Positions 1 to 6,583 are shown, counted from the first letter of the stretch. The stretch: DNA of 29,669 bases from URNF01 sp045531495 (GCA_045531495.1 JAZSED010000127.1:1-29669), one strand, 5' to 3'. Program-made: numbers and translations. The notes: generated from the sequence alone by a model not told the origin.

Positions 1-2
1 CT

Positions 3-689
3 GCTGCAACGGCGGCAGAACAAGCGGACGCAGCAAAAACGGCTGTTGCGTCAACAGAAGAAAACGCTAAGGCGGCAAACGCGTCGGCTGCCACAGCCGA
101 GCAACACGTAAAGGACGCGAGAACGGCTGTGACCAACGCCAACACACACGCCAGCGCAGCTTTCATTTTTTCCGAAGAAGCAAAGGTGGCGGCGGAGCAA
201 GCGACTACCGCCGCTAACGATGCCATCGCCGCGGTAAATGCGGCTAATCCTCAATGGCAACTCCTGGAAACCGTTGATATTACAGAACCAACAGAAGCCG
301 TTTCACTGAGTTTCCCGGGGCTTAACTTGAAAGAGCTGTATTTCGAAGGTGTTGCGTGCTCCCAAGACCGCACCACCATGCTGCAAAATTTCAGTATCGG
401 TATTACACGCAGTACTACCATTTGGTCTGCCGGCGGCACGTTCGGTAATGCCACATATCCCAACGTTATGGCAAGAGGGCATCTTTTCTTGTCCCCCAGC
501 GGCACCTTGCTGTGTAATGCCACTGTCAGCTTGTACGGCTACACGTTGGACGGCAACGGCAAAAGTTTTACTGCCACCGGTCGTTTTAACGAGAGTGGAT
601 TTACCAATGTCTCCTCTGTTAACAGCCTGTATCTGAAGGTTGCGGGCGGTTTTGCCGCTGGCACCTCCTTCAAAATTTGGGGCAGATAA
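3..689 (+). CDS. Phage tail-fibre-like protein, C-terminal part (5' end outside window)
   Basis: The reading frame is already open at base 3 and ends at TAA 687-689, so only about 228 C-terminal residues are visible. A GTG at 129 lies inside the same continuous frame and is not a convincing start. The first 80 or so residues are extremely rich in Ala, Glu, Lys and Thr with heptad-like spacing, as in a trimeric coiled-coil stalk. From about base 250 the protein becomes a beta-rich Gly/Ser/Thr domain that ends in FKIWGR. A stalk followed by a beta domain with an I-[YW]-G-R end is common in tail-fibre or baseplate proteins of Firmicutes prophages. That match is from memory of the family, not a search. 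The alternative is a bacterial surface or adhesin protein. The frame and stop are certain; the function is moderate. Confidence 0.6.
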   Translation, partial: AATAAEQADAAKTAVASTEENAKAANASAATAEQHVKDARTAVTNANTHASAAFIFSEEAKVAAEQATTAANDAIAAVNAANPQWQLLETVDITEPTEAVSLSFPGLNLKELYFEGVACSQDRTTMLQNFSIGITRSTTIWSAGGTFGNATYPNVMARGHLFLSPSGTLLCNATVSLYGYTLDGNGKSFTATGRFNESGFTNVSSVNSLYLKVAGGFAAGTSFKIWGR

Positions 690-697
690 AAATAGTG

Positions 698-726
698 TTG
701 ACAAACCTTTACTTTTATGCTAGAAT
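698..726 (+). promoter_or_regulatory. Sigma-A promoter of the rplU operon
   Basis: A perfect -35 TTGACA (698-703) is followed, after exactly 17 bases, by TAGAAT (721-726). It begins 9 bases after the stop of the upstream phage-like gene and drives the L21 leader and rplU-prp-rpmA. Confidence 0.88.
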
Positions 727-730
727 GTGG

Positions 731-810
731 GATGCCGCGTGTTGCAGGTATTGATAAAGCGGTGAAAGCCCACCTGTTACAGCGAGTCTTAAGAAAAGGT
801 AGGTACGCCT
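731..810 (+). promoter_or_regulatory. Ribosomal protein L21 leader (probable autoregulatory RNA)
   Basis: About 80 bases lie between the promoter and the rplU start. They contain an imperfect stem of 741-749 with 772-780 (one mismatch and one wobble) around a GGTGAAAGCC loop, then a CGAGTCTTAAG stretch and the ribosome site. Position and appearance fit the L21 leader RNAs found upstream of rplU in Firmicutes, which are thought to bind L21 and repress the operon. The family assignment is from recollection of the motif; a covariance-model search would settle it. Confidence 0.65.
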
Positions 811-1161
811 ATGTACGCCATTATTGAAACCGGCGGCAAACAGTACAAAGTTGAAAACGGCGACGTTGTTTTCATCGAAAAGCTGGAAGCTGCGGAAGAA
901 GCGACTGTCGAGTTTGCGCAGGTTATCGCATTCCACGACGGTAAAAACCTCAAAGTCGGCACCCCCTATGTCAAGAACGCCGTTGTTACCGGCAAGGTGC
1001 TGAAAAACGGTAAAGGTAAAAAGATTACCGTATTCACCTACAAGCCCAAAAAAGGCAGCAGCCGTAAAATGGGTCACCGCCAGCCGTACACGAAGGTCGA
1101 AATCCAGGGTATGGAAATCGTAAAACCCGTGAAGGCCGCCGCGGAAAAACCCGCTGAATAA
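811..1161 (+). CDS. rplU: 50S ribosomal protein L21
   Basis: This encodes the large-subunit protein L21 (116 aa), which binds 23S rRNA. The N-terminus MYAIIETGGKQYKV is the L21 signature start, and the C-terminal half carries the basic KGSSRKMGHRQPYT segment that contacts RNA. It is slightly longer than the usual ~103 aa because of an Ala/Lys/Glu tail ending AAAEKPAE. ATG 811 is preceded by a purine-rich AGGTAGG site. It is the first gene of the rplU-prp-rpmA operon, 5 bases before prp, and is probably regulated by the upstream leader RNA. Confidence 0.98.
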   Translation: MYAIIETGGKQYKVENGDVVFIEKLEAAEEATVEFAQVIAFHDGKNLKVGTPYVKNAVVTGKVLKNGKGKKITVFTYKPKKGSSRKMGHRQPYTKVEIQGMEIVKPVKAAAEKPAE

Positions 1162-1166
1162 GTCAG

Positions 1167-1478
1167 ATGATTCGTGCAACTTTTCGGTGTGCCGACGGTG
1201 AAATAAAAGGGTTTTCCCTTTCAGGTCACGCGGGCGGTACGGAAGGTACGGATATTGTATGTGCCGCGGTTTCCTCCGCCGCATATATGACAGCCAATAC
1301 GCTCACCGACGTGTGTAAGCTTTCTGCTGACATTACGGTGGCGGACGGTAAAATGTCCCTTCTGCTTGCCGAAAACACCGCATCTGCAAAAACGGTTCTT
1401 GAAGGTTTCCTTCTGCATTTACAAGAATTGCAGAAACAGTATCCCAAACGGATACAGGTACTAAAAACGGAGGTGTAA
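1167..1478 (+). CDS. prp: Ribosomal-processing cysteine protease Prp
   Basis: This 103-aa protein belongs to the YsxB/Prp family. In Firmicutes, Prp removes the N-terminal extension of ribosomal protein L27. The family's catalytic pair is visible: His21 in GHAG and Cys32 in DIVCAAVS. The gene sits between rplU and rpmA, its usual place. Its end overlaps the rpmA ribosome site (GGAGGT at 1469-1474), suggesting coupled translation of the protease and its substrate. ATG 1167 lies 5 bases after the rplU stop. Length and motifs are typical. Confidence 0.95.
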   Translation: MIRATFRCADGEIKGFSLSGHAGGTEGTDIVCAAVSSAAYMTANTLTDVCKLSADITVADGKMSLLLAENTASAKTVLEGFLLHLQELQKQYPKRIQVLKTEV

Positions 1479-1481
1479 GTT

Positions 1482-1766
1482 ATGTTAAAGATAAACATTC
1501 AGCTGTTCGCTCATAAAAAGGGCGTAGGCTCCACCAAGAACGGCCGTGATTCCGAATCCAAACGCCTTGGCGTAAAACGCGCTGACGGTCAGTTTGTACC
1601 GGCGGGCAACATCTTGGTGCGTCAGCGTGGTACTCACATCCATCCCGGCAACAATGTGGGTATTGGTTCTGACGACACGCTGTATGCGAAAATCGACGGC
1701 GTGGTGCGTTTCGAACGCGTTGGCAAAGACCGCAAACGTGTCAGCGTTTACGCAGTAGAACAGTAA
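1482..1766 (+). CDS. rpmA: 50S ribosomal protein L27 with cleavable N-terminal extension
   Basis: This encodes L27 (94 aa), whose mature N-terminus reaches toward the peptidyl-transferase centre. The body (STKNGRDSESKRLGVKRADG and YAKIDGVVRFER) is standard L27. It begins MLKINIQLF before AHKKG. This is the extension found in Firmicutes, cleaved by Prp between F9 and A10 in characterised homologues; here the site reads QLF rather than the common QFF. The start follows GGAGGT inside the end of prp. A terminator hairpin follows the stop directly. Confidence 0.98.
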   Translation: MLKINIQLFAHKKGVGSTKNGRDSESKRLGVKRADGQFVPAGNILVRQRGTHIHPGNNVGIGSDDTLYAKIDGVVRFERVGKDRKRVSVYAVEQ

Positions 1767-1772
1767 AAAAAG

Positions 1773-1806
1773 AAAAAGCATCTGCCGAAAGCAGGTGCTT
1801 TTTTTC
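1773..1806 (+). terminator. Rho-independent terminator after rpmA
   Basis: AAAAAGCATCTGC (1773-1785) pairs with GCAGGTGCTTTTT (1791-1803) around a CGAAA loop and runs into T residues. It separates the ribosomal protein genes from obgE. No separate obgE promoter is visible in the 28 bases that follow, so it may be a partial terminator. Confidence 0.88.
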
Positions 1807-1834
1807 TTGCAACACCCGAAGGGAGTTGAACACT

Positions 1835-3106
1835 ATGTTTGTAGATAAAGCCATTATTGAGGTGAAAGCAGGCAACGGCGGCAACGGCGCTGTTTCCTTT
1901 CACCGTGAAAAATATGTAGCCGCAGGCGGTCCCGACGGCGGTGACGGCGGCAGAGGCGGTAATATCGTGTTTACGGTAGATACAGGCCTCAACACCCTGT
2001 CCGATTTCCGTTATAAGCGAAAATACGCCGCAGGGCACGGCGAAAACGGCGGCAAGAAAAAGTGCTTTGGCAAAACGGGCGAGGACCTTATCATTCCCGT
2101 GCCCGAAGGCACATTGATTTATGATGACGAAACGGGTCGCTTAATGGCGGATATGTCGGCGGACAAGCCGTTTATTGCTGCAAAGGGCGGCAGAGGCGGC
2201 TGGGGTAATGCCCACTTTGCCACCCCCACCCGACAGGTGCCGCGGTTTGCAAAACCCGGTGTGCCGGGTGAAGCACTTCGCCTGCGGTTGGAATTGAAAT
2301 TGCTCGCGGACGTCGGTCTGGTCGGTTTCCCCAACGTCGGTAAGTCGTCTTTAATATCGGTGGTCAGCGAAGCGAAACCCGAAATTGCCAATTATCACTT
2401 CACCACCTTGACCCCCGTATTGGGCGTGGTGCGTGTAGGAGAGCGCAACTCTTTCGTGATGGCGGATATTCCCGGCATTATCGAAGGCGCGGCAGAGGGT
2501 GTGGGTCTCGGTCACGAGTTTTTGCGTCACATCGAGCGTTGCCGCTTGTTGGTACACGTGGTGGACGTGGCGGGTAGCGAAGGGCGTGACCCCATTGCCG
2601 ATTTTGATGCGATTCAAAGCGAATTGGCGGCGTTCAGCGAAACGCTTGCCACCCGTCCGATGCTGGTTGCGGGCAACAAATGCGACCTTGCCACCGATGA
2701 GCAACTAGCGGCTTTTGAAGCAGAGATGCAAAAACGCGGTCTGCCGTATTTCCCGATGATGGCGGCTATCGCACACGGCACCGACCCGCTTATCAAAGCG
2801 TGTGCGCAGACACTTTCCAAATTACCGCCTGTCACCCGCTTTGAAGCAGAAGCAATCGTACTGCCTGATGCGGACAGCTTTAAAGACCGCACGGTGCAGA
2901 TTCGTCGCGAGGACGACATCTTCTTCGTGGAGGCGCCGTGGCTGTTGCAAATTATGCGCGGTGTCAACTTTGACGATACCGAATCGTTACAGTATTTCGA
3001 ACGCGTGTTACGCTCCTCAGGCGTTATCGATGCGCTTGAAAAAGCAGGCGTTGAAGAAGGCGACACCGTTTCTATTTACGATTTTGAGTTCGAATTTATC
3101 TATTAA
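1835..3106 (+). CDS. obgE: GTPase Obg (CgtA), ribosome assembly
   Basis: Obg is an essential GTPase linked to 50S assembly and stress/sporulation signalling. The 423-aa protein has all three domains: a glycine-rich Obg domain (about 1-158, with GGDGGRGGN), a G domain, and a C-terminal OCT domain (about 340-423). In the G domain, GFPNVGKSS begins at about residue 164, followed by TTLTP, DIPGI and NKCD. ATG 1835 is preferred because GGGAG (1821-1825) is at good distance; an in-frame TTG at 1826 is too close to that site. It lies downstream of a terminator and upstream of mrnC, 12 bases apart. Confidence 0.97.
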   Translation: MFVDKAIIEVKAGNGGNGAVSFHREKYVAAGGPDGGDGGRGGNIVFTVDTGLNTLSDFRYKRKYAAGHGENGGKKKCFGKTGEDLIIPVPEGTLIYDDETGRLMADMSADKPFIAAKGGRGGWGNAHFATPTRQVPRFAKPGVPGEALRLRLELKLLADVGLVGFPNVGKSSLISVVSEAKPEIANYHFTTLTPVLGVVRVGERNSFVMADIPGIIEGAAEGVGLGHEFLRHIERCRLLVHVVDVAGSEGRDPIADFDAIQSELAAFSETLATRPMLVAGNKCDLATDEQLAAFEAEMQKRGLPYFPMMAAIAHGTDPLIKACAQTLSKLPPVTRFEAEAIVLPDADSFKDRTVQIRREDDIFFVEAPWLLQIMRGVNFDDTESLQYFERVLRSSGVIDALEKAGVEEGDTVSIYDFEFEFIY

Positions 3107-3118
3107 GGGATGAAGGAC

Positions 3119-3496
3119 ATGGGAAGATTGTACCCGAAAGAGATAGACGTGCATACCGTCAGCCCTTTAGCGCTCGCGCTTATCGGTGACGGCGTGTACG
3201 AGATGCTGGTGCGCGAAAAGTTGGTGTGTGATGCCAACCGCAGTGCTAACGAACTGCACAAGGCGGCGGTAAAGCTGGTGCGTGCGGAGGCGCAGTCGGC
3301 GGCAATGGATATTTTGGAGCCGATGCTGACCGAAAAAGAACTCGCCGTGTATAAACGCGGCAGAAACGCGCACACCGCGCGCAACAGCCGCGAATACCAT
3401 CGTGCGACAGGCTTAGAGGCGCTGTTTGGGTATATCTATTTAGAAGGTAATATTGACCGTGTACGCGAACTGTTTGATGCGTGTATGAATGGCTAA
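3119..3496 (+). CDS. mrnC: Mini-ribonuclease III (MrnC)
   Basis: Mini-III is a small RNase III-like enzyme without the double-stranded RNA-binding domain; in Bacillus it matures 23S rRNA. The 125-aa protein shows the family core: PLALALIGDGVYEMLVRE carries the catalytic Asp/Glu region, and RNAHTARNSREYHRATGLEALFGYIYL is the second conserved block. ATG 3119 is chosen because AAGGGA at 3105-3110 sits 8 bases upstream; an ATG at 3110 is in frame but overlaps that site. Placement after obgE rather than next to cysS (its Bacillus context) still fits an RNA/ribosome maturation group. Confidence 0.92.
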   Translation: MGRLYPKEIDVHTVSPLALALIGDGVYEMLVREKLVCDANRSANELHKAAVKLVRAEAQSAAMDILEPMLTEKELAVYKRGRNAHTARNSREYHRATGLEALFGYIYLEGNIDRVRELFDACMNG

Positions 3497-3502
3497 AAAA
3501 AG

Positions 3503-3528
3503 AAGGGATGCGTTGCATCCCTTTTTAT
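3503..3528. terminator. Bidirectional terminator between mrnC and the QueG-like gene
   Basis: AAGGGATGC (3503-3511) pairs with GCATCCCTT (3515-3523). T-rich sequence follows on the plus strand, and a run of T follows on the minus strand as well (A-run 3495-3501). It can end both converging transcripts, and overlaps the stop of the minus-strand gene. Confidence 0.85.
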
Positions 3529-4286
3529 TTTTGTTTTAAAATTTCCATATTACGGCGAATTACTGCTTCGCCGCGCCACGCGTATGCGCGTTTTTCGAAA
3601 TGGGGGTCATTCTCTATAAAATACGGCGTAAAGCTGTCAAAATGCGGATGAGGCGAGATTACGGCATCCTTATTATGCGGACACACCTCTTGACAGCGGT
3701 CACAGCCCCACGCAAGGCCGTTTTTTCGGATAAGCGCAATTTCTTCTTCCGTAAGTTCGCCTTTTTTCTGGGTGATAGCAGACACGCAGGTATCTCTGCT
3801 GTCGGGTAAACAGCCGCCGTGACACGCCGTCACACACGCGCCGCAATTACAGCAGGTTTGTATCTCGCCGCCCGTCGGTTTAAGCGGCATATCGGTGACG
3901 ATTTCACCGATAAACACGTACGAACCGTAAGCAGGGTGAATGAGTAAGCCGTTTTTTCCGATCACACCCAATCCCGCTTTGGCAGCGGCGTACACTTCGG
4001 GAATGGGCGAGTTATCCACAAACGGTTCAAATTGATAAGCGGGGTGTCGCGCTTTGCAGGCGCCGACCATAATGTTCAGTATATTTCCTATCACTCGGTG
4101 ATAATCGTTCACACACGCATAGCGGGACAGCGTTCGCGTTTCCGTTTCGGGAAAACGGTACGGGTACACGTACAATAAAACGCTTTTTGCGTTCGCGGGC
4201 AACCGCTTTTTCGCCGCACAGGAAAGCAGCTTATCTTGTACATCCTCAAAAGCGCAAATGCCAAAGGTCTCTTTTTCCTCCCACAT
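3525..4286 (-). CDS. Short QueG-like double [4Fe-4S] reductase
   Basis: The 253-aa protein resembles epoxyqueuosine reductase QueG, a cobalamin-dependent iron-sulfur enzyme of queuosine tRNA modification. It keeps the SRYACVNDYH segment, VDNSPIPE with Asp91 at the place of the proposed catalytic Asp, and AGLGVIGKNGLLIHP. It has two cluster motifs: C145-x2-C148-x2-C151-x3-C155 and C195-x2-C198-x3-C202P. It lacks much of the N-terminal region and the C-terminal HEAT-like part of full-length QueG (about 380 aa), and C155 is followed by His rather than the usual Pro. ATG 4286 follows AAGGAGG; the frame stays open to 4787, but that would read through the divergent operon. It may be a true QueG variant or a paralogue with another substrate. 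Confidence 0.8.
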   Translation of the reverse strand: MWEEKETFGICAFEDVQDKLLSCAAKKRLPANAKSVLLYVYPYRFPETETRTLSRYACVNDYHRVIGNILNIMVGACKARHPAYQFEPFVDNSPIPEVYAAAKAGLGVIGKNGLLIHPAYGSYVFIGEIVTDMPLKPTGGEIQTCCNCGACVTACHGGCLPDSRDTCVSAITQKKGELTEEEIALIRKNGLAWGCDRCQEVCPHNKDAVISPHPHFDSFTPYFIENDPHFEKRAYAWRGEAVIRRNMEILKQK

Positions 4287-4310
4287 ACCTATCCCCTCCT
4301 TCACGTTTTT

Positions 4311-4358
4311 CTTATCATACCACCACTTGCCAAAAAGCGCAAGTGGTGATATGATAAG
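4311..4358. promoter_or_regulatory. Palindromic overlapping divergent promoters
   Basis: Two 20-base arms (4311-4330 and 4339-4358) are inverted repeats with a single mismatch, separated by 8 bases. Each arm holds the -10 of one promoter and the -35 of the opposite one. Plus strand: TTGCCA 4327-4332, 17 bases, TATGAT 4350-4355, toward the 57-aa gene. Minus strand: TTGCGC 4342-4337, 17 bases, TATGAT 4319-4314, toward the QueG-like gene. The arms could also be a repressor operator or form a hairpin. Confidence 0.75.
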
Positions 4359-4385
4359 GGAAACAAAAGGCGAAGGGGAATACGT

Positions 4386-4559
4386 ATGGAACCCAAAGAC
4401 TATACCGTTGTGAAAATCGAAGGCGAATACGCGTATTTGCGCGAAATCGGCGCGGACGAAAGCAACGATTTGTTTATTGCACTCGCGTTGTTGCCGTTTG
4501 GCACCGATGTCGGCAGTCATCTGCATTACGAAATGTTTAGCTATACGTTGGAGAACTGA
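4386..4559 (+). CDS. Conserved-looking 57-aa protein
   Basis: This short gene starts at ATG 4386 behind AAGGGG (4373-4378, 7 bases away) and a good promoter at 4327-4355. It ends with TGA 4557-4559, one base before the nucleoside hydrolase start. The protein reads MEPKDYTVVKIEGEYAYLRE and continues with an ALLPFGTDVGSHLHYE stretch, ending in SYTLEN. The pattern of a beta-strand IEGEYAYL followed by LLPFGTDVG is loosely like the small DUF3006-type beta proteins, but this is only a resemblance. It has no membrane segment or signal peptide. Promoter, ribosome site and tight coupling make it a real gene; its function is unknown. Confidence 0.75.
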   Translation: MEPKDYTVVKIEGEYAYLREIGADESNDLFIALALLPFGTDVGSHLHYEMFSYTLEN

Positions 4560-4560
4560 T

Positions 4561-5463
4561 ATGGATAAACCGCTCATTATTTTTGACACAGATATGGATA
4601 CCGACTGCGATGACGCGGGTGCGCTTGCCGTTTTACTCAATGCGCACAAGCGCGGTGACTGTACCCTGCTCGGCGTCATAGGCGATGCACCGACAGCGGC
4701 GGTAGCGCCTTGCTGCGAAGCGCTTTGCGATGCATACGGTGTCAGCGTGCCGATTGGCACCGTATATGAAAAACCGCTGATAGACACACTGCGGTTTGCC
4801 GATTACAAAGCACATCGCGATACGATGGGCGACAAGCAGTATAACACTGTCGTTTCCGCACATCTGCACAAAACCGACATCGACTACCCTCGCGCCGTGT
4901 CGGTGTATCGCTCGTTGCTGAAAAATGCCCCCGACAACAGCGTGACGGTGGTTTGCGTCGGACTTCTTACCGCTTTTGCAAAAATGCTTTCCTCTGAAAA
5001 CAACATAGAATTGGTGCGCCAAAAGATAAAACGGGTCATCACCATGGGCAGCGCAGCGTTCCCTGAACAGCGGCAGTATAATTTCAACTACAAAATGGAC
5101 CGCCAAGGTGCGCGCATATTTTTTGAAAGATGTCCTGCGCCTATATACGTGTGTCCGTTCGGCAGCGATATTATGACGGGACACACCTTGTCTGCCCGTC
5201 TGCCTGCCACACATCCGTTGCGCCGCGCGTATGAAATCTACAACGGCGAAAACCGTGGGCGGTCGAGCTGGGACCTTGTCTGTGTATGGCAGGCGGTGTA
5301 TCCCGACAGTCCGCTGTTTACGAAAGAAACACACGGCACCGTGCGGTATGACCCTGCACAGCACCGCACCTATTGGATAAACGACAACCGTACCGATTAT
5401 CATGTGTCTTCCGCTATATCCGGCGAGAAATGGATGTCTTTGTTAGAGAAGGAGTTGTATTGA
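4561..5463 (+). CDS. Inosine-uridine preferring nucleoside hydrolase family protein
   Basis: The 300-aa protein belongs to the IU nucleoside hydrolase family, Ca2+-dependent enzymes that split ribonucleosides into base and ribose. The N-terminal metal motif DTDMDTDCDDAGAL (residues 9-22) matches the subgroup with a two-residue longer spacing than the classical DxDPGxDD. Later blocks fit as well: VTVVCVGLLTAFAKML, KRVITMGSA and the C-terminal SWDLVCVWQAVY. ATG 4561 starts one base after the 57-aa gene and is the first Met before the metal motif; the frame runs further upstream but overlaps that gene. It overlaps the next gene by one base (TGATG). The substrate cannot be inferred; some members act on other N-glycosides. 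Confidence 0.85.
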   Translation: MDKPLIIFDTDMDTDCDDAGALAVLLNAHKRGDCTLLGVIGDAPTAAVAPCCEALCDAYGVSVPIGTVYEKPLIDTLRFADYKAHRDTMGDKQYNTVVSAHLHKTDIDYPRAVSVYRSLLKNAPDNSVTVVCVGLLTAFAKMLSSENNIELVRQKIKRVITMGSAAFPEQRQYNFNYKMDRQGARIFFERCPAPIYVCPFGSDIMTGHTLSARLPATHPLRRAYEIYNGENRGRSSWDLVCVWQAVYPDSPLFTKETHGTVRYDPAQHRTYWINDNRTDYHVSSAISGEKWMSLLEKELY

Positions 5464-6242
5464 TGCGAGGTATTGTTTTTGCAGACTTGCATTACTTCGG
5501 TGATCCTATCGAAACAGCGGTGTTTAACACCGAAAAGAAACTGGTGCAGTACGCCGAGCCGTTATTGGAAAAACTGACCGCTTTACTGCACACAGACGAT
5601 ATTTGTATAAACCTCGGCGACATCATTCAGGACACCAATGACAAGCAAAAAGATATCGAATGTCTGCAATATATGTTCGGCAAACTCAAAGAGATGCCTT
5701 GTCCGTGTTATTCGGTGCTGGGTAACCACGATTTAAAAATGATGGATACGGTCAAGGAAGTGGAAGACCTTGTGGGGCACCCGTCAACCTTTTCGATGGA
5801 TGTTGACGGCTTTCATTTGGTATTTTTGACCACGCAAATCCGCTCTGAATTGGGATTGGGTCGCGGCGGTATTTTTAAAACGCAGTATATGGCGGATCAT
5901 ACCCTTTTGTGGTTAGAAAAAGACCTTGCCCAAAACACCTTACCTTGTTTGGTGTTTACCCATTTCGCCCTTGCGGAAGACGATACGATAGAGGATGCAT
6001 GTTTCTTTTTAAAAAACCGCCGAGCGGTAAAAGATATTTTGAAAAAGGACGCCAACGTTTTGGCGGTGTTTTCGGGACATCAACACCTCACCAAAACCCA
6101 CGTAGAAAACGATATCCCCTACTACGTGTTAGGGTCTATGACCGCCTGCGGTGAGCAACAAGGCGTGCCGACGGGTGTATATTTTGAACTGACGTTAGAA
6201 GACGGCACCGTAACCGTCACCGAGAAACATATTGCATTATGA
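5463..6242 (+). CDS. Calcineurin-like metallophosphoesterase
   Basis: The 259-aa protein carries the full two-metal phosphoesterase motif set in order: ADLHYFGD at the N-terminus, NLGDIIQD, VLGNHD, FTHF and FSGHQH. This is the Icc/CpdA-like cytosolic type, with no signal peptide. ATG 5463 overlaps the nucleoside hydrolase stop as TGATG, with GAAGGAG upstream, so the two are translationally coupled. Together with the hydrolase this suggests nucleotide or nucleoside salvage or turnover, but the substrate (cyclic nucleotide, phosphodiester or other) is open. The gene is last in its operon and is followed by a repeat-rich region. Confidence 0.88.
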   Translation: MRGIVFADLHYFGDPIETAVFNTEKKLVQYAEPLLEKLTALLHTDDICINLGDIIQDTNDKQKDIECLQYMFGKLKEMPCPCYSVLGNHDLKMMDTVKEVEDLVGHPSTFSMDVDGFHLVFLTTQIRSELGLGRGGIFKTQYMADHTLLWLEKDLAQNTLPCLVFTHFALAEDDTIEDACFFLKNRRAVKDILKKDANVLAVFSGHQHLTKTHVENDIPYYVLGSMTACGEQQGVPTGVYFELTLEDGTVTVTEKHIAL

Positions 6243-6299
6243 TAAAAAACAACCTACCGTAAGTGAGTTGCGGTTAGGGATTTCACTTATACAAAAGTC

Positions 6300-6523
6300 G
6301 TAGTTCCCCTTGGCTCCCCTTGTCAGGTGGAGTAATGCAAAGCCTTACTCCGTCGACACTCGCTATGCTCGGTCGCGAAAACCCTTGGCTCCCCTTGTCA
6401 GGGGAGCTGTTGAGCAGAGCGTAAGCGATAGCGAGACTGAGGGGTAGTTCTTTTCGCATTTTGTATACTACCCCTCCGTCAAAACCTGCGGTTTTGCCAC
6501 CTCCCCTGACAAGGGGAGGCAAG
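6300..6523. repeat. Mosaic intergenic palindromic repeat (MITE-like)
   Basis: The 341-base gap 6243-6583 contains two identical 21-base direct copies (6307-6327 and 6382-6402) of a TTGGCTCCCCTTGTCAGG-type unit. An inverted copy at 6501-6523 matches the second unit at 22 of 23 positions. Nested inside are a perfect 10-base inverted repeat (6439-6448 with 6467-6476), an AAAACCTGCGGTTTT palindrome (6481-6495), and GGAGTAA/TTACTCC arms (6329-6335 and 6345-6351). Similar CCCCTTGTCAGGGG units are recalled from intergenic regions of many gut Clostridia. No transposase is present. Confidence 0.75.
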
Positions 6524-6543
6524 AAAAGTGCATACAAAAAGCA

Positions 6544-6576
6544 AGAGAAGATACACTGTTTCGGTGTATCTTCTCT
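6544..6576 (-). terminator. Terminator of the heat-shock operon
   Basis: A perfect 13-base stem (6544-6556 with 6564-6576) around a 7-base loop lies 8 bases past the dnaJ stop. On the minus strand it is followed by a T-rich TGCTTTTTG. A weaker T-run on the plus side means it may also act on transcripts arriving from 6242. Confidence 0.82.
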
Positions 6577-6583
6577 ATTTTTA

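Noticed and set aside
1826..1834. TTG start for obgE
   Set aside because: It overlaps the GGGAG ribosome site; ATG 1835 gives the standard Obg N-terminus MFVDKA.
4287..4787. N-terminal extension of the QueG-like frame to 4787
   Set aside because: It would run through the divergent promoter and the 57-aa gene on the other strand; ATG 4286 has a strong ribosome site.
6283..6537. A minus-strand 84-codon frame with SSPDKGSQG-type segments
   Set aside because: It is translated from the palindromic repeat units; such PDKGSQG peptides are recurrent artefacts of these repeats.
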